Assembly (NCBI GenBank): GCA_944386325.1 | Contig: CALXAP010000001.1 | Location: forward strand, 1 to 38,609 | Direction of reading: 5' to 3' | DNA from: an uncultured Clostridia bacterium | GTDB taxonomy: Bacteria; Bacillota; Clostridia; TANB77; CAG-508 | DNA: 38,609 nucleotides | Part shown: in pieces, positions 36,332 to 38,609 of the stretch | How positions within the stretch are numbered: the stretch's first letter is position 1 | How the letters are laid out: each line of letters begins with the position of its first letter | Position numbers and translations under genes: made by a program | The notes under the pieces: model-generated | Database searches by the model: none | The model's input: only the letters and a program-made list of their open reading frames with translations | Told to the model about the DNA's origin: nothing

Positions 36332-37053
36332 TGAAATTCAATATATTAACACTTTTTCCAGAAATGTTTGATTCTTTAAATTATAGTATTTTAGGTAGAG
36401 CAATAGATAAAAATATTATAAATATAAATACTATAAACATTAGAGATTTTTCAGAAGATAAGCATAAAAAAGTAGATGATACACCATATGGCGGTGGAGC
36501 TGGTATGGTTATAAGAGCTGATGTAGTTTATAATGCTTATTGTTCAATAAAAGCACCTGGAAAAGTTATTTATATGTCTCCAAGAGGAAAAAAATTATCT
36601 AATTCTATAATAAAAGATGTAGTGAAAGAAAAAAATATTACTATTTTATGTGGTCATTATGAAGGAATTGATGAAAGAGTTATAGAAGAAATTGTTGATG
36701 AAGAAATTTCAATTGGTGATTATGTTTTAACAGGTGGAGAATTACCAGCAATGGTTTTTATAGATGCTATATCAAGATATATTGATGGAGTGATTAATAA
36801 ACAATCTGTAGAAGAAGAATCTTTTTCAAATGGTTTATTAGAATATCCTCAATATACAAGACCAGAAATATTTTTAAATAAGAAAGTACCAGAAGTTTTA
36901 TTAAGCGGACATCACAGAAATATTGAAGATTGGAGAAGAAAGGAATCATTAAAAATTACTTTTTTAAATAGACCAGACTTAATTCAAAATTTAGTATTAT
37001 CTGATGATGATATAAAATATTTAGAAGATTTAAGAAATACAAATAAAATTTAG
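36331..37053 (+). CDS. trmD: tRNA (guanine37-N1)-methyltransferase TrmD
   Basis: The 240-residue SPOUT enzyme starts MKFNILTLFPEMFDSLNYSI and has DDTPYGGGAGMVI, CGHYEGIDERV, SIGDYVLTGGELPA and LLSGHHRNIEDWRR. It adds m1G37 next to the anticodon, which suppresses +1 frameshifting. This is noteworthy here because of the CGG-linked +1 shifts elsewhere in the window, but TrmD itself looks complete with all expected motifs. Confidence 0.97.
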   Translation: MKFNILTLFPEMFDSLNYSILGRAIDKNIININTINIRDFSEDKHKKVDDTPYGGGAGMVIRADVVYNAYCSIKAPGKVIYMSPRGKKLSNSIIKDVVKEKNITILCGHYEGIDERVIEEIVDEEISIGDYVLTGGELPAMVFIDAISRYIDGVINKQSVEEESFSNGLLEYPQYTRPEIFLNKKVPEVLLSGHHRNIEDWRRKESLKITFLNRPDLIQNLVLSDDDIKYLEDLRNTNKI

Positions 37054-37077
37054 TTTTATTTGGAAGGAGGAAATTTA

Positions 37078-37596
37078 ATGGACATTATAAAGTCAATTGA
37101 ACATGAACAATTAAAAGATAAAATTCCTTATTTAAAAGTAGGAGATACAGTTAGAGTTCATGTTAGAATAAAAGAAGGTAACAGGGAAAGAATTCAAGTA
37201 TTTGAAGGAATAATTATTAAAAAACAAGGTGGAGGATTAAATGAAACATTTACAGTAAGAAGAATTTCTTATGGAGTAGGTGTAGAAAAAACATTTTTAC
37301 TTCACGCACCATCAACAGAAAAAGTTGAAGTAGTTAGAGTAGGTAAAGCAAGAAGAGCAAAACTATATTATTTAAGAGATAGAGTAGGTAAAGCTGCTAA
37401 GACTAAAGAAAAAGTTGGTGCAAGAATTGAAACTAAGGAAATAGTTTTAAAAGAAAATTTAGAAAATAAAGAAGAAGAAATAAAAGACGAACCTGTTACA
37501 AAAGCTACTGAAACAATGGATACTGTAAAAGAAGAAGTTGTTGAAGTGGTAAAGGAAGAAACACCAGTAAAAGAAGAAAATAAAGAAAGTAAATAA
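37078..37596 (+). CDS. rplS: 50S ribosomal protein L19 with C-terminal extension
   Basis: The 172-residue product starts at ATG 37078 after AAGGAGG; the upstream in-frame TTG at 37060 overlaps no good site. The first 115 residues are a standard L19 ([42 protein letters not shown]). About 55 further residues follow, rich in E, K, V and T ([20 protein letters not shown]), which most L19 proteins lack. The extension is probably disordered. It ends the operon at a strong terminator. Confidence 0.94.
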   Translation: MDIIKSIEHEQLKDKIPYLKVGDTVRVHVRIKEGNRERIQVFEGIIIKKQGGGLNETFTVRRISYGVGVEKTFLLHAPSTEKVEVVRVGKARRAKLYYLRDRVGKAAKTKEKVGARIETKEIVLKENLENKEEEIKDEPVTKATETMDTVKEEVVEVVKEETPVKEENKESK

Positions 37597-37597
37597 T

Positions 37598-37641
37598 AAA
37601 AATAAAAATGGATATAAGCATTATATCCATTTTTATTTTTA
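37598..37641 (+). terminator. Terminator after rplS
   Basis: A stem of about 18 bp (AAAAATGGATATA and TATATCCATTTTT at its core) with loop AGCAT is followed by TTTTTATTT. It closes the SRP/ribosome operon. Confidence 0.88.
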
Positions 37642-37658
37642 TTTAAAGAAATCATTTA

Positions 37659-37810
37659 AGAAAAACCTAATGTATTTTTTATTTGTAACTCCCAGCATCG
37701 CACAGTCTGTAAAATATAATATTAAAGAAAGTTATAACTATTTATAACAGACTGTTGGCTCGCTGGTCCCCACGAATTGTTACTTCATAAAAAGTACATT
37801 AGGTTTTTCT
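37659..37810. repeat. 152-bp nested palindromic element
   Basis: Outer arms AGAAAAACCTAATGTA (37659-37674) and TACATTAGGTTTTTCT (37795-37810) are exact inverted repeats. Nested inside are GTAAC/GTTAC, CCAGC/GCTGG and CAGTCTGT (37703-37710)/ACAGACTG (37747-37754). The pairs stack in order and would form one long hairpin or cruciform. The interior is richer in GC than the surroundings. No coding capacity. A MITE or structured RNA is possible. Confidence 0.65.
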
Positions 37811-37829
37811 GTAAGCATATAAATCTGTT

Positions 37830-38609
37830 TTATTCAAAAATCTTGCTTTTTTCTGCATAGCTTTTGAGTTTTTCATATACAAGATAATTAATGCTTCCTG
37901 CAGGGAATGTTCCATCTTTATTTTTTTTGCCAGCTGGAACACCAGTTAATAATTCTATACCTTCATCTATAGTATTAATTGCATAGATATGAAAATCACC
38001 ATTTTTAACAGATTCTATTATTTCATCTGATAAATGAAGATTTCTTACATTTTGTATTGGTATTATTACACCATGTTTTTTATTGAAACCACGCATTTTG
38101 CATATTTGGTAAAATCCTTCTATTTTCTCATTTACTCCGCCAATTGGTTGTATTTCTCCTTTTTGATTTACAGAACCTGTTACAGCAAGAGATTGATTAA
38201 TTGGAATTCCTGATAAACTAGATAATAGGGCATATGCTTCTGTACTAGAGGCACTATCACCATCTACACCATTGTATAATTGCTCAAAGCATAAACTAGC
38301 TGTTAGTGAAAGAGGGAAGTCTTGAGCAAATTTTTCTCCCAAATATCCTGTAAGTATCAACACTCCTTTTGAATGAGAAGGACCAGAAATTTCAATTTCT
38401 CTTTCTATATTTGTTATACCAGATTTTCCAAGGTAAGTATTAGCAGTTATTTTAGAAGGTTTTCCAAAAGAGTAGTCACCTATAGTAATAATAGTAAGAC
38501 CGTTTATTTGTCCAACTTCATATCCATCTGTTGAAATTAATAATGTGTTTTCTTTAATCATTTCTAAATATCTTGAATCATATTTTTTTATTCTTTCAAC
38601 TCTTTGATC
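37830..38609 (-). CDS. Lon-family ATP-dependent protease, C-terminal part (partial)
   Basis: The reading frame is open to the window edge, so the gene continues upstream; only the last 259 or so codons are seen. They hold the Lon (S16) protease domain with catalytic Ser in DGDSASSTEA and Lys in IGGVNEKIEG, plus GPSHSKGVLILTGYL. The part before (KPSKITANTYLG) matches LonB/LonC-type proteins with an atypical AAA domain rather than classic Lon. The start of the ATPase domain is outside the window. Confidence 0.88.
   Translation of the reverse strand, partial: DQRVERIKKYDSRYLEMIKENTLLISTDGYEVGQINGLTIITIGDYSFGKPSKITANTYLGKSGITNIEREIEISGPSHSKGVLILTGYLGEKFAQDFPLSLTASLCFEQLYNGVDGDSASSTEAYALLSSLSGIPINQSLAVTGSVNQKGEIQPIGGVNEKIEGFYQICKMRGFNKKHGVIIPIQNVRNLHLSDEIIESVKNGDFHIYAINTIDEGIELLTGVPAGKKNKDGTFPAGSINYLVYEKLKSYAEKSKIFE

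Noticed and set aside
36331..37053. A defective TrmD as the cause of +1 frameshifting
   Set aside because: All TrmD motifs are present at full length; loss of m1G37 would also not explain specificity for CGG.

Overview
The window is about 38.6 kb of very AT-rich (roughly a quarter G+C, by eye) chromosome from an endospore-forming, Gram-positive-type bacterium, most likely an uncultured gut-type member of the Clostridia. The spore genes (spoIIM, sigK, an alpha/beta SASP), the remA-rpoZ-gmk and ylxM-ffh-rpsP-khpA-rimM-trmD-rplS operons, a sortase and strong GGAGG ribosome binding sites support this. The exact lineage is inference. No rRNA, tRNA or CRISPR array was seen.

Layout. 1-5250: rpmE, a tRNA-hydroxylation U32 gene, rsmE, yicC, remA, rpoZ and gmk. 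5279-13296: an EndoQ-like PHP nuclease, spoIIM, xerD, recD2 (broken by a +1 frameshift), comF and a KAP-type P-loop NTPase. 13601-16604: a surface cluster of dockerin-bearing amidase, sortase and cohesin-like anchored protein. 16917-22057: SASP, metG, a DUF368/PopT transporter, a LOG-family protein, an unknown gene and sigK (also +1 frameshifted). 22058-27904: an accessory region with 350-bp direct repeats, a membrane protein, a phase-variable prepilin-like FGE-fold surface protein with a possible diversity-generating variable region, a DUF3990 gene with its partner, and a BspA-like LRR protein. 27905-33421: amidohydrolase, acetyltransferase, zinc-ribbon, MazG-like, HD and Nudix genes, with a decayed tandem duplication. 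33605-37596: the SRP/ribosome maturation operon. 37830 to the end: a Lon-family protease running off the window.

The main discovery candidate is a decoding anomaly. I located every CGG triplet by eye on both strands. Only four fall in frame as codons in about 10,700 codons of coding sequence. All four sit exactly where the reading frame must move +1 to keep a conserved protein intact: once in recD2, once in sigK and twice in the FGE-like gene. In each case skipping the C turns CGG-N into GGN, a glycine, and restores family-conserved sequence. Every other CGG spans two codons. This suggests that CGG is not read as arginine here, and that CGGN is decoded as glycine with a +1 shift.

Other points of interest are an (AG)16 tract that puts the FGE-like gene out of frame with its start codon (phase variation), several families of small palindromic or MITE-like repeats, one of which forms the end of a Nudix gene, and a 350-bp repeat that carries a promoter and a long hairpin.
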